Made by a program: the position numbers and the translations under genes. Positions 1 to 8,202 of a stretch of 64,000 nucleotides of DNA are shown here, piece by piece (the stretch's first letter is position 1; each line of letters starts with the position of its first letter). The DNA comes from JALUZX01 sp964561605 (GTDB lineage: Bacteria > Planctomycetota > UBA1135 > JALUZX01). A model generated the notes under the pieces. It saw only the letters and a program-made list of their open reading frames with translations, was not told where the DNA came from and ran no database searches. The stretch is from assembly GCA_964561605.1 (NCBI GenBank), contig CAZLQD010000020.1, positions 1 to 64,000 of the forward strand. Direction: 5' to 3'.

Positions 1-1
1 T

Positions 2-178
2 CGTTAGCCCCTGCCGGCGGGGAAGACCGTTCGAAGAACGGGATTCCCCGACGTCAGGGGAAGCCTGGGTTTTCCATGGTTTGATGACCTTGGCTCGTGG
101 CGCATTCGAAGCTAATAGCCACTCCCCGGACGTCCTCGTCACGGTCTCCGACCGTGACTCCGCCGGCCGGGGCTAACG
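2..178. repeat. Structured 177-bp repeat, complete copy 1
   Basis: The element has near-perfect 19-bp terminal inverted repeats (2-20 and 160-178, one mismatch) beginning CGTTAGCCCC and ending GGGGCTAACG. Inside are two perfect hairpins with 3-nt loops: CCGTTC/GAACGG at 27-41 and GTCACGGTC/GACCGTGAC at 138-158. A second copy starts 190 bp downstream, and a diverged inverted copy of almost the same length lies at 10894-11071. The form resembles a MITE or a mobile structured-RNA element. No coding capacity was seen. Confidence 0.75.
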
Positions 179-191
179 TACAAAAAATATT

Positions 192-326
192 CGTTAGCCC
201 CTGCCGGCGGGGAAGACCGTTCGAAGAACGGGATTCCCCGACGTCAGGGGAAGCCTGGGTTTTCCATGGTTTGATGACCTTGGCTCGTGGCGCATTCGAA
301 GCTAAATGCCACTCCCCGGACGTCCT
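192..326. repeat. Structured repeat, truncated copy 2
   Basis: This copy matches copy 1 base for base for about 115 bp, then with small changes to about 326, where the second hairpin and right terminal repeat are missing. The break falls immediately before the gnd stop codon (327-329). It may have been lost when the DNA next to gnd was rearranged, or the element may have ended there on insertion. The CCGTTC/GAACGG hairpin is kept at 217-231. Confidence 0.7.
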
Positions 327-1730
327 CTACCACTGGGTATGGAAGACGCCTTCTTTGTCGATTCGCTTATAGGTATGGGCTCCGAAGCAGTCTCTCTGGG
401 CCTGGACGAGATTCGCCGGAAGGGTCCCGCTCCTGTAGGCATCCAGGAATGAAAGGGTGGCCGAGAGGACGGGCAGGGGGACCCCCAGCTCGATCCCCAG
501 GGCGGCGGTCTTCCGCAAAGCCTCCATGCCGGCGGCAACCTTGTCCCTGAATCCTTTGTGAAGAAGAAGGTTGGGAAGACCCTCCTCTTCGGCGAAGGCC
601 GCCCGGATCTCCTCCAGGATCGCCGCCCGGATGATGCATCCGCCCCGCCAGATCCGGGCGATCTCCTGGGGGTCCCACTCGTAGCCGTAGGCCGCGGATG
701 CCTCATCGAAGAGGGAAAACCCTTGTGCGTAACCCAAGATCCTTGCCAAGTAGAGGGCCTGCTCCAGGTCCTTCACGACCCGGGAGGAATCGGAGCCGTT
801 CCATCTCTTCGGTCCGCCGTAGAGGGACTCTGCTCGAAGCCTCTCCGCCTTCCGCCCCGAAAGACACCGCATCTCCAGGGCGGCGAAGAGAGCCGACATG
901 GGAACCCCCAGTTCCAGGCACTCTCCTGCGGTCCAACGCCCGGTCCCTTTCTGGCCGGCCTCGTCGAGGATCACTTCCACGAGCCTCTTGCCCGTCCCCC
1001 GGTCCACCTTTTCCAGGACCCGGGCGGTGATCTCCACCAAGAAGGAGTTCAGCACTCCTTCGTTCCAGTCCCGGAAGATCCGGGCCAGGTCGTCGAAGGG
1101 GAGACCCAGGCCGCGCTTGAGTAAATCGAAGGCCTCGGCCAAGGCCTGCATCTCGCCGTATTCGATCCCGTTGTGGACCATCTTCACGTAGTGCCCGGCT
1201 CCACCCTTCCCGAGCCAGGCGACACAGGGCTCCCCCCCCACCTTGGCCGCCGCCGCCGAAAGGATGGGTTCCACCCTGGGCCAGGCCTCCCGGGATCCGC
1301 CGGGCATGATGCTCGGGCCGTACCGGGCTCCCTCCTCTCCCCCGGAGACCCCCACCCCCAAGAAATGGATCCCCTTCGCCTCCAGGTCCTTCCAGCGCCT
1401 CTCGGTATCCTTGAAGAGGGAATTCCCCCCGTCCAGGACGATGTCGCCGGCCTCCAAGTGGGGAAGGAGACCTTCCAGGGCCTTGTCCACGGCCGCGCCG
1501 GCCTTGACCATCAGGAAGACCACCCTGGGCCGCTTCAACAACGCCACGAAACCGGCCGGGTCGAAGGCGCCCTCGATCTTCTTTCCCTTGGCCTCCCCCG
1601 CGAGGAACTCCTCGGTCTTCGTCGAGGTCCGGTTGAAGACGGCCACGTGGAAACCCTTCTCCTCCAGGTTGAGGACCAGGTTCCGTCCCATCACCGCCAG
1701 GCCCACCAGGCCCAGGTCACACTTGGTCAT
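327..1730 (-). CDS. gnd: 6-phosphogluconate dehydrogenase, decarboxylating
   Basis: Oxidises 6-phosphogluconate to ribulose 5-phosphate and CO2 with NADP or NAD, in the cytosolic pentose phosphate pathway. The N-terminus has the Rossmann motif GLVGLAVMGRNL. The catalytic Lys/Asn segment GGAGHYVKMVHNGIEY and the family signature ILDEAGQKGTGRW are intact, and the C-terminus (AHTYKRID, then FHTQW) is typical. The start at 1730 gives 467 residues, the usual length, and has AAGGAAGAG about 9 nt upstream. An ATG 30 nt earlier has no ribosome site. The FGGY kinase ends 35 bp upstream on the same strand, so the two are probably cotranscribed and linked in gluconate use. Confidence 0.95.
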   Translation of the reverse strand: MTKCDLGLVGLAVMGRNLVLNLEEKGFHVAVFNRTSTKTEEFLAGEAKGKKIEGAFDPAGFVALLKRPRVVFLMVKAGAAVDKALEGLLPHLEAGDIVLDGGNSLFKDTERRWKDLEAKGIHFLGVGVSGGEEGARYGPSIMPGGSREAWPRVEPILSAAAAKVGGEPCVAWLGKGGAGHYVKMVHNGIEYGEMQALAEAFDLLKRGLGLPFDDLARIFRDWNEGVLNSFLVEITARVLEKVDRGTGKRLVEVILDEAGQKGTGRWTAGECLELGVPMSALFAALEMRCLSGRKAERLRAESLYGGPKRWNGSDSSRVVKDLEQALYLARILGYAQGFSLFDEASAAYGYEWDPQEIARIWRGGCIIRAAILEEIRAAFAEEEGLPNLLLHKGFRDKVAAGMEALRKTAALGIELGVPLPVLSATLSFLDAYRSGTLPANLVQAQRDCFGAHTYKRIDKEGVFHTQW

Positions 1731-1765
1731 GGAGTCGCTCTCTTCCTTTTCCAGGTGCATCGTCG

Positions 1766-3268
1766 TCAGAGGAAGAACTTACGGTAGATCTCTTCCTGGC
1801 GGGCCAGAATTTCTTCGTAGGCCTTCCCCGCCTCGGGATCCGGCTCGAGGACCTCGCCGGGGGAGGCGGGAACCCGGGAGAGATCCTCCAGGACCCCAAG
1901 GGCCTTCAGGGCCAGGAGGGCCGCGCCCCGGGCCGAAGGCTCCTCCACCCGGGAAAGAACAAGGGGCGCTCCCAGGGCGTCGGCGGTGATGCGCCGCCAA
2001 AGGGGGGATGCCTGCAAGGCACCTCCGCCGGCCACCACCTGGTGACCCTCCTCCAGGAAAGGAACCAGGGCACGGTAGACCAGGGCGGCTCTCAGGGAGA
2101 CCCCCTCCAGGAAGGCCCTGGCCAGCTCCACGGGACCCGTGCCGAAGGTGAGTCCCGCCGCAACCCCGAAGGCCCTGGAGGCCCAACCGGGAGAACGCTC
2201 CCCGCCGAGCAAGGGAAGGACCGTCACCCCACCCGCGCCGGGAGGGAGCCCGGAGGCTTTCTCCTCGAAGTCCCGGGGAAGGCGAAGAACATCTTTCATC
2301 CAGGCGTGGATGGAGCCGCCCTCGGTGAGGGCCCCTCCCAGGAGGGATCGATTCCGGTCCACCAAGTAGGCCCAGAGGCCCGGCGGAGGAGAGATCTCCC
2401 GGCCCGGAAGGATCACCCTCAAGGCCGTGGAGGTCCCCATGGTGAGGGCCGCCCGGTCCGGCCCCAGGCACCCTGTTCCCACGTTGGCCGCCGCCCCGTC
2501 GCCCACGGCGGGAAACCAGGGCACCTCCGCCAGGGAGGGCCAGCGGTCCCGGAAACCGCCCCGAAGCCCCCGGGCCGGCTCGTCCAGGTCGCAAAGGGGA
2601 GAGAGGTTCTCCGGCCCGATGGGAAGAACTTCCAGGGTCTCCCGATCCCACTCCAGGTGTTTCCGGTCCAGGAGGCCCGACCAGGAGGCCGCGGAAAAGG
2701 AGACCTTGGCATCCCCGAAGAGCCTGAGGTGCATGTATTCCCCCAGAGAGACCCAGCGTTTCACCGTCCGGAAGATGCATTCCGCCCGCTTCTTCCACCA
2801 GAGAAAGCGGGCCGGCAGGTAGGAAGGATGGAAGAGGCACCCCGTCCGCTCCCGGTAGGCCTGGAGATCGAGAAATTCCGCCAGCTCTTCCGCCTCTTTC
2901 GCGGCCCTGGTGTCGGCGTAGGTGGAGACCGGTGTCAGGGCCCGGCCGCCCTCGTCCACGCCCAGGATGTTCGTCACGAAAGAACAGGTCGCAACGGCCG
3001 CGATCTTCCCGGTCTCCTTTCCAAGGCCGGCGAGACATTCGTCGAGAGCCGAAAATGCCCCTTCCACCAGCCCATCGGCGCCGGCCTCCACCCTCCCGTC
3101 GGGAAGAGACCGGAACCGGACGGCCCGCCGGGCCAGGGAACCCTCCACCATCCGCCCCCGGGCGTCGAAGACCAGGGCCCGGACCGAAGAGCTTCCCAGG
3201 TCCAGGGCCGCCACCAGGGGTTCCAGGGCATCCCGGCCCGAGACCCGCGAGCCTTCTCCCGCCCTCAC
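1766..3268 (-). CDS. FGGY-family carbohydrate kinase, probably gluconokinase
   Basis: An ATP-dependent sugar kinase of the FGGY fold, about 500 residues. The N-terminal phosphate-binding segment AALDLGSSSVRALVFD, the mid-protein DGAAANVGTGC with the likely catalytic Asp, and the C-terminal GGGALQASPLWRRI and ARGAALLAL stretches are all visible. The GTG at 3268 is preferred because GGAGG lies 7 nt upstream; longer in-frame extensions add arginine- and glycine-rich sequence unlike the family. The gene directly precedes gnd, which favours gluconate as substrate, but xylulose or another polyol cannot be excluded. An 85-bp piece of this gene recurs at 5125-5209. Confidence 0.85.
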   Translation of the reverse strand: MRAGEGSRVSGRDALEPLVAALDLGSSSVRALVFDARGRMVEGSLARRAVRFRSLPDGRVEAGADGLVEGAFSALDECLAGLGKETGKIAAVATCSFVTNILGVDEGGRALTPVSTYADTRAAKEAEELAEFLDLQAYRERTGCLFHPSYLPARFLWWKKRAECIFRTVKRWVSLGEYMHLRLFGDAKVSFSAASWSGLLDRKHLEWDRETLEVLPIGPENLSPLCDLDEPARGLRGGFRDRWPSLAEVPWFPAVGDGAAANVGTGCLGPDRAALTMGTSTALRVILPGREISPPPGLWAYLVDRNRSLLGGALTEGGSIHAWMKDVLRLPRDFEEKASGLPPGAGGVTVLPLLGGERSPGWASRAFGVAAGLTFGTGPVELARAFLEGVSLRAALVYRALVPFLEEGHQVVAGGGALQASPLWRRITADALGAPLVLSRVEEPSARGAALLALKALGVLEDLSRVPASPGEVLEPDPEAGKAYEEILARQEEIYRKFFL

Positions 3269-3421
3269 CACACTCCCTCCCTGGACATTCCGACAATCCT
3301 TCGAGACACCGCCGTCCCTCCCGGCTCCCTCCCTCCCCTCAGGGAGAATGGAATATCCCCGATCCATCCTTCCCTCCCAATAGATTTCCCTTCTCCATCC
3401 CACCTGCCCGGGACCTTCTCC

Positions 3422-3574
3422 TTATAGAAGGCGGGATACAGAAGGCACTCCGGCGAATCCTGAAGAAGAAAGGTCCTTCCCGCCGGCCATCTCCAGGAAA
3501 TCCAGGACTTTGGGGATCGCCCGGTCTCCGGTGGCGTGAATCAAGGGCTGGATACCTTCCCAAGGCACGAGCCG
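3422..3574 (-). pseudogene. Amidohydrolase (YtcJ-like) C-terminal remnant
   Basis: The last 50 codons of a minus-strand open frame include GIQPLIHATGDRAIPKVLDF, which resembles the IHAxGDRA segment of YtcJ-type amidohydrolases. The upstream part of the frame does not resemble the family and no ribosome site or full domain is present, so this looks like a decayed gene end. The similarity is by memory only. Confidence 0.4.
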
Positions 3575-3866
3575 ATCCTCTTCTCGAGAGGGCCGCCCAA
3601 TGAAAGACCCTCCGAGAGAAGCCCCAGGACACCGCCCAGGGGGATCCTCAAGACCAAGAACCGGTTGAACCGGTTTCCCGGCCAAAGGAGAGCCTCCTCT
3701 CTCGGTTTCGGAAAAGGGTTTTTCAAAGGCCGGTGGCCCCTTACAGCCACCCATGGGACCTAAACGACAGGTTTCCGAACGGGTGGTTACAAGGCACCAA
3801 CATTCATCGTAGGCTACTTTCAGAAGCTTGCAGAACTCCTGTTTCCATTACAAAGGAGAAAAAACC
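3575..3866. other. Intergenic DNA with no recognisable gene
   Basis: The stretch between the amidohydrolase remnant and the secreted protein has frames in all directions but none with family-like sequence. The part next to 3867 should hold the promoter of that gene; no clear -35/-10 pair was found. The upstream half is probably further decayed coding DNA. Confidence 0.4.
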
Positions 3867-4973
3867 ATGAAATGGACCCCATTCTTCCTCTCCCTCCTCC
3901 TTTCGGCGGGAGGGTCCCAGGCCCAAACCTGGAAGACCACCGTAGTGCCGAAGGAGGCCAAGGACTTCCAAGGGAGCAGTTTCCATACGACAGTCCCCTA
4001 CGGTTTCGACAACCTCCTCTTCCAGCAATTCTGCGATGCCTCCGAAGTAGACCTCAAGAGTCCCAAAGTCATTCTTGGGCTGGCTTTCCGGGCGGAAAGC
4101 TGGGCCACGGGGACTCTGCAAGGAAAAACCATGGTCACAAGGGTCGCGCTTTCCACGGTAAAGGCCTCCATCAAGCAATTCGGCACGAACCCGAAAAAGA
4201 ACAGAGGGGCCGACTACCAGGTCTGTTTCAAACGCCAAACCATTCACCTTCCCACGGTAAAATTCCCGGTTTTCCCCGAAAAACCCCTCATCATCCACAA
4301 GTTCGACCGCCCTTTCGTCTACAAGGGAGGAAGTCTCCTCATCGAGCTAAAAAATTACCAAAAGACCAGCCCGAAGTTGAAGAATTACGCCGTGGATCGG
4401 ATGTTCGGCAGCCCTAGCGGGGGCCTCACGGGATGGTTCGGCCATTCCTGCCCGCACAGGAAGAATTTCATCAGTATCTCCATCAATTCCCTGAAAATCG
4501 GAGGCAGTTTCACCATCAGGACATTCGATCTTTCCTGCTCCACCAAGACGGGGATGGGAATCAACTTGATCGGCCTGAGGGCGGACAAGTTCGGAAACAC
4601 ATCTCTTCCCCTTTCTCTCGGATTCATGGGTGCCAAGGGATGCTCTCTCCTTGTGAGCCCGGAACTCTTCCAACTGGGAAAAGCCGGAACCTACAATAAA
4701 AAACCTGCTTTTATCGCCACTTGGCCCATCCCCAACAACCAGGCTCTGGTCGGAGCGAAGTTCTATTCCCAGTGGATCCTGGTGGAAACGAAGCCCGCCG
4801 TGAAGATCGGAACCTCCGGAGGCGCCAACTTCATAGTCGGACCCTCCTCGGGAGGGATCCCCATTCAATGCGGTTACCGCTATTACAAGGGTAAGGCCGA
4901 TCCTGACACCGACCCCACGCTCAACTCCATCGGGCTGAATCGTGCACTGGTCGTGTATCTCTACCACAGTTGA
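3867..4973 (+). CDS. Secreted protein, paralog 1 of a three-member family
   Basis: Function unknown. 368 residues with a signal peptide (MKWTPFFLSLLLSAGGSQAQ, cleavage probably after AQA or SQA). The start is set by AAAGGAG 8 nt upstream; a 13-residue extension is less likely. The body is rich in Lys, Thr and aromatic residues and looks like an all-beta exported protein. The C-terminal 110 residues carry the LPLSLGFMGAKGC ... IPNNQALVGAKFYSQW pattern, also present in the proteins at 8203 and 9664 and in the subtilisin at 31087. It is the most divergent of the three paralogs. There is no enzyme signature. Outer-surface or periplasmic location is inferred. Confidence 0.75.
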   Translation: MKWTPFFLSLLLSAGGSQAQTWKTTVVPKEAKDFQGSSFHTTVPYGFDNLLFQQFCDASEVDLKSPKVILGLAFRAESWATGTLQGKTMVTRVALSTVKASIKQFGTNPKKNRGADYQVCFKRQTIHLPTVKFPVFPEKPLIIHKFDRPFVYKGGSLLIELKNYQKTSPKLKNYAVDRMFGSPSGGLTGWFGHSCPHRKNFISISINSLKIGGSFTIRTFDLSCSTKTGMGINLIGLRADKFGNTSLPLSLGFMGAKGCSLLVSPELFQLGKAGTYNKKPAFIATWPIPNNQALVGAKFYSQWILVETKPAVKIGTSGGANFIVGPSSGGIPIQCGYRYYKGKADPDTDPTLNSIGLNRALVVYLYHS

Positions 4974-5006
4974 CAGATAATCCGCTTTGATAATCGGCTC
5001 CATCTC

Positions 5007-5048
5007 GGGGGGATGGTTCCGCCGATTTGGGGGGATGGGTCCGCCGAT
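5007..5048. repeat. Two 20-bp direct repeats
   Basis: GGGGGGATGGTTCCGCCGAT at 5007-5026 recurs at 5029-5048 with one mismatch (period 22). Short repeated blocks like this occur at the ends of some insertion sequences, but no transposase is nearby, so the origin is open. Confidence 0.5.
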
Positions 5049-5124
5049 CGACCCGTCCCCCCGCCTATTTCAGGAAACCGCGCTGGTTTTGCTACCTCAT
5101 ACCCTTGAAGCTCCTCCAGGGGCG

Positions 5125-5209
5125 GATGGGAAGAACTTCCAAGATCTCCCAGTCCAATTCCAGGTGTTTCCGGTCCAGGAGGCCCGACCAGGAGGCCGCG
5201 GAAAAAGAG
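5125..5209 (-). pseudogene. 85-bp displaced fragment of the FGGY kinase gene
   Basis: Positions 5125-5209 align without gaps to 2618-2702 of the upstream kinase with 7 mismatches (about 92% identity), and translate in the same minus-strand frame as FSAASWSGLLDRKHLE. No other part of the kinase is recognisable on either side. This is a partial duplication or the last remnant of a second kinase gene. Confidence 0.8.
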
Positions 5210-5699
5210 GGATATGCCCTTTCATTGCGGTTCAAAGATCCTTTCAACCGGCCATTGAAAGGAATCGAGGCCTGGTGACCTTGCGGATTCACTCCATGAG
5301 TTACGCTTCCATTGACCGGTCCTCCCCGCCGAAAGGGGATGGGTCGAAGAGGATCTCACGATTCGGAGGCTCAGGCAGGGTTTCAAACCGGAAATCCTCG
5401 ACGCCGGGAAATTCCCGAAGCATCCCGCCATAGGAACATCAGGCCCGCATCCCCTGCGCCCGGCCCCGGGGAAAAGGACCTTGGGCCTCCGGGCTTTCCC
5501 CTTTCCATGGATGCGCCAGGGAATCGAATGCGGTTGTTTCGGGTCCTTCCAGGGGGGAAGAGGGTTCCATGAAATCATGGTTTCCCTGGCGGGATTGGGG
5601 GCGGCCATACTCCTTCCGAGAGAGAACCTCCCCCCTTCGAAAGTCTCCCACGGTGCCGGGCCGGGTTCGTAGCCGGTACCGGCCCGCGGAGGCCGGCCT
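5210..5699. other. Gene-poor stretch downstream of the larA-like gene
   Basis: Several open frames cross this region (for example 5222-5755 minus) but their translations are Pro/Arg/Gly-rich and resemble no family. A GC-rich inverted repeat around 5650-5690 could end larA-like transcription. Probably decayed DNA, in keeping with the kinase fragment beside it. Confidence 0.4.
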
Positions 5700-6983
5700 T
5701 CAGGCCCTTCCCCAACCGGCCCGGTCGTCTCCTTCCAGGAGGAAGAGCCTCTCACCCGCCCTCGGGACGAACAGTAGGGACTCGTCCTCCTCCGCCGCGT
5801 CCCGCCAGGCCTCCAGGTCCACCTCCCCCGGATCCAGGTAGTCGAGCCCCACGGCCCGGCAATCCACCTCGGGGATCCCCGTGGCCAGGGTGACTTTCAC
5901 GTCGGGCTCCTCCCGCCCGTCCTCGTAGGTGCCGCATCCCCGCAAATGCGTGGAGTGGGCCAGCACTCCCCAGGGCTCCCCCTTGAACTCCTCCCACCGG
6001 GACAGGAAGTAGTCCCGAACATGATACCCGATCCGGCGGATGTCATCGCCGTGGACGAAGGAGATCTCCTTCACTGCCGGGGCGTAGATGATCACCTCTC
6101 CGCCTTTCTCCACGACGGGCTCGACCTTGTACATCCCCTTGGCCCCGGTCCAGAGTTCGTCGTACATCGGAGGCAGGACCGAGAGAACACGCTTCACGGG
6201 TTTCTCCAGGTATTCCACGTTCACCCGGGCCGAATGCTCCACGGCCCTCTCCCAGGCCTCCTGCATCTCCCCGGCGTAGAGACCGACCAGATCCTCTCCC
6301 TCCACCACCATGGCGGCGCACCAGAGAGGACGCCCCAACATCCGGGCCGCCTTGTCGATGGCCTCGCGGACAGGCGTCTCCCTCCGGCCGATCACCTCGC
6401 GGGCCGTGATCAGGGCCCCCAGCCAGTGGGTGAACCCGATGAACTCCCATCCCCCGATTCCGGGGAAGAGATACTTCGTTCCCCCCGAGAACCCCACCAC
6501 CTCGTGGGGAAAGACCGGGCCCACTACCAGAATATGGTCCGCTTCCAGGGCGGCCCGGTTCACTTCGACGGGAACCTCCAGGGAAAGCATCCCCCTGCTG
6601 AGTTCTTCCACTTCTCCGGACGGGAGGACCCCGATCTTCGCGAAAGTGTCGGGCCGGTCCCACCGGTGCTGGAAGACCCGCACTCCCGGGTAGGGCTCGC
6701 CGAGCCTTTCTGGGGGAAGCTCCAGGTGGGCCGCCAGGGCCCGGGGTTCCATGGGCCGGTGCGTGCCCAGGGCCACCAGGAAATCCAATGCCCCCGCCTT
6801 GCCCGAAAGAAGCCTGCAAAGACCATGGAAGATCCTCCCCACAGGCCCGCTCCGGGTCCCGTCGGGAAGAAGGACCAGGACGCGCCTCCCGAAGAGAGCC
6901 TCCAGGTCCAGCCCCTTCTCCAGCACGGAGAGGATCTCCTCGATCTCCGGCCCCACGCTCCGGCACCCATTTCTCCCGGCCAT
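5700..6983 (-). CDS. LarA-family nickel-pincer racemase/epimerase, possibly D-gluconate 2-epimerase
   Basis: 427 residues of the LarA (DUF2088) superfamily, which invert a 2-hydroxyacid carbon with a nickel-pincer nucleotide. Residues expected from Lactobacillus LarA are present with matching local spacing: DGTR (41-44), GTHR (His74), His160 and Lys170 in HEVVGFSGGTK, and His186 sixteen residues after Lys170, as in LarA. The start is set by GAGGAG 7 nt upstream. The family includes lactate, malate and phenyllactate racemases and D-gluconate 2-epimerases. A mannonate-type SDR lies 50 bp upstream on the same strand, and gnd and a sugar kinase lie nearby, which favours gluconate/mannonate. The cofactor genes larB, larC and larE are not in the window. 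Confidence 0.85.
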   Translation of the reverse strand: MAGRNGCRSVGPEIEEILSVLEKGLDLEALFGRRVLVLLPDGTRSGPVGRIFHGLCRLLSGKAGALDFLVALGTHRPMEPRALAAHLELPPERLGEPYPGVRVFQHRWDRPDTFAKIGVLPSGEVEELSRGMLSLEVPVEVNRAALEADHILVVGPVFPHEVVGFSGGTKYLFPGIGGWEFIGFTHWLGALITAREVIGRRETPVREAIDKAARMLGRPLWCAAMVVEGEDLVGLYAGEMQEAWERAVEHSARVNVEYLEKPVKRVLSVLPPMYDELWTGAKGMYKVEPVVEKGGEVIIYAPAVKEISFVHGDDIRRIGYHVRDYFLSRWEEFKGEPWGVLAHSTHLRGCGTYEDGREEPDVKVTLATGIPEVDCRAVGLDYLDPGEVDLEAWRDAAEEDESLLFVPRAGERLFLLEGDDRAGWGRA

Positions 6984-7033
6984 GCCCGCTCTCCTCACAA
7001 AGAAAGACCTACCCTCAAATCCAGCCGTCCACC

Positions 7034-7867
7034 CTACACCCCACCGAAGGCCGAGAACCCTCCATCCACGGGCACGACGACTCCCGTGACGAAGGCGGAG
7101 GCTGGAGAGAGGAGCCAGAGGGCCGCTCCCAGGAGGTCCCGGGGATCTCCGAATCTCGCCATGGGAGTATGGTCCAGAATGGTCTTCCCCCTCGGAGTAA
7201 GTTCCCCCGTCTTCTCGTCGTAGAGGAGGAACCGGTTCTGGCTCGTGGCGAAGAAGCCCGGGGCCAGGGCATTCACCCGGATCGAAGGGGAGTACTCCCG
7301 GGCCATGTGGACGGCGAGCCATTGGGTGAAATTGCTCACAGCCGCCTTGGCGGCCGAGTAGGCCGAAACCCTCGTAAGGGGCCGGAAGGCGCTCATGGAG
7401 GAGACGTTCAGGATCACTCCTTCCTTCCTCTCCGCCATGGCTCTTCCAAAGACCTGGGAGGGGAAGAGGGTACCGAGAAAGTTCAGGGCGAAGACCTTCT
7501 CTACCGCCTCGGCGGGAAGGTCGAAGAAGGGAGTCTCCGGCGAGGTTGTGGCCTTGGGGTGGTTTCCCCCCGCCCCGTTGACGAGGCATTCCACCGGGCC
7601 CAGCCCCTTTTCGATCCTCTCGGCGGCCCTTTCCAGGCTCCCCTTGTCCAGGACGTCTACTTCCACGGCCATGGCCACCCCCCCGGCCGCCCCGATGACC
7701 TCGGCCTTCTTTTCCGCCGCCTCCTTGTCGATGTCCAGGACGGCCACCCTGGCCCCCGCCCGGGCCAACCCTTCGCAAAGCCTCCCCACCAGGACTCCGC
7801 CGCCGCCCGTGGCGGCGATCACCTTACCCTGGAGCCCGAACATGTCCCTGGGATCCTGTCCTTTCAT
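7034..7867 (-). CDS. uxuB: SDR-family D-mannonate oxidoreductase / fructuronate reductase
   Basis: 277-residue short-chain dehydrogenase with the nucleotide-binding TGGGGVLVG (20-28), NGAGGNHPKATT (98-109), active-site serine in NVSSMSAF (154-161) and YSAAK (Tyr170, Lys174). The stretches GNHPKATT, HTPMARFGDP and FVTGVVVPVDGGF are typical of the SDR fructuronate reductases (YjmF type) that interconvert fructuronate and mannonate. The start at 7867 has AGGAGG upstream; a 32-residue extension is unlikely. The larA-like gene begins 50 bp downstream. Gluconate 5-dehydrogenase is the main alternative. Confidence 0.8.
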   Translation of the reverse strand: MKGQDPRDMFGLQGKVIAATGGGGVLVGRLCEGLARAGARVAVLDIDKEAAEKKAEVIGAAGGVAMAVEVDVLDKGSLERAAERIEKGLGPVECLVNGAGGNHPKATTSPETPFFDLPAEAVEKVFALNFLGTLFPSQVFGRAMAERKEGVILNVSSMSAFRPLTRVSAYSAAKAAVSNFTQWLAVHMAREYSPSIRVNALAPGFFATSQNRFLLYDEKTGELTPRGKTILDHTPMARFGDPRDLLGAALWLLSPASAFVTGVVVPVDGGFSAFGGV

Positions 7868-8089
7868 TCCGTCGTCCCTCCTTTGGGATCCTGGTCCAAA
7901 GAGCGAAGAGTCTACCTCTCCCTTACCCTTCCGGGGAAGGAAGCCCCGCCCATCCATCCACAAGGAATCCTAATCATCTCCACCACTTCTCAAGGAACCG
8001 GCCCATTCCGAGGGCTTTTCGACAACCCCTGTCTTTTAGCGGAAACCGTAAATCCCGAAGTCGCGGTCAACTTCCGGGAGGGGACCTCG

Positions 8090-8164
8090 TATAGTAATGA
8101 GTGCCACGGAAGTCGGTCCCCGGGGGATGAAGGCGCCGCTCCCGCAAGGGAGGCTCCTTTTCCC
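8090..8164 (+). promoter_or_regulatory. Possible promoter -10 and leader hairpin before the 8203 gene
   Basis: TATAGT at 8090-8095 could be a -10 box; no good -35 is visible. In the leader, CTCCC-GCAA-GGGAG (8139-8152) closes on a GNRA tetraloop, is extended by GCC/GGC pairs, and is followed by CTCCTTTTCCC. It could act as an attenuator or mRNA stabiliser about 40 nt before the start codon. The rest of 7868-8202 shows nothing recognisable. Confidence 0.3.
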
Positions 8165-8202
8165 GCCGGCCGAACCCCGAACCCCATGAAAAGGAACCCA
8201 AA

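Noticed and set aside
5222..5755. 177-codon minus-strand frame overlapping the end of the larA-like gene
   Set aside because: The translation resembles no family, overlaps a real gene in another frame and has no ribosome site.
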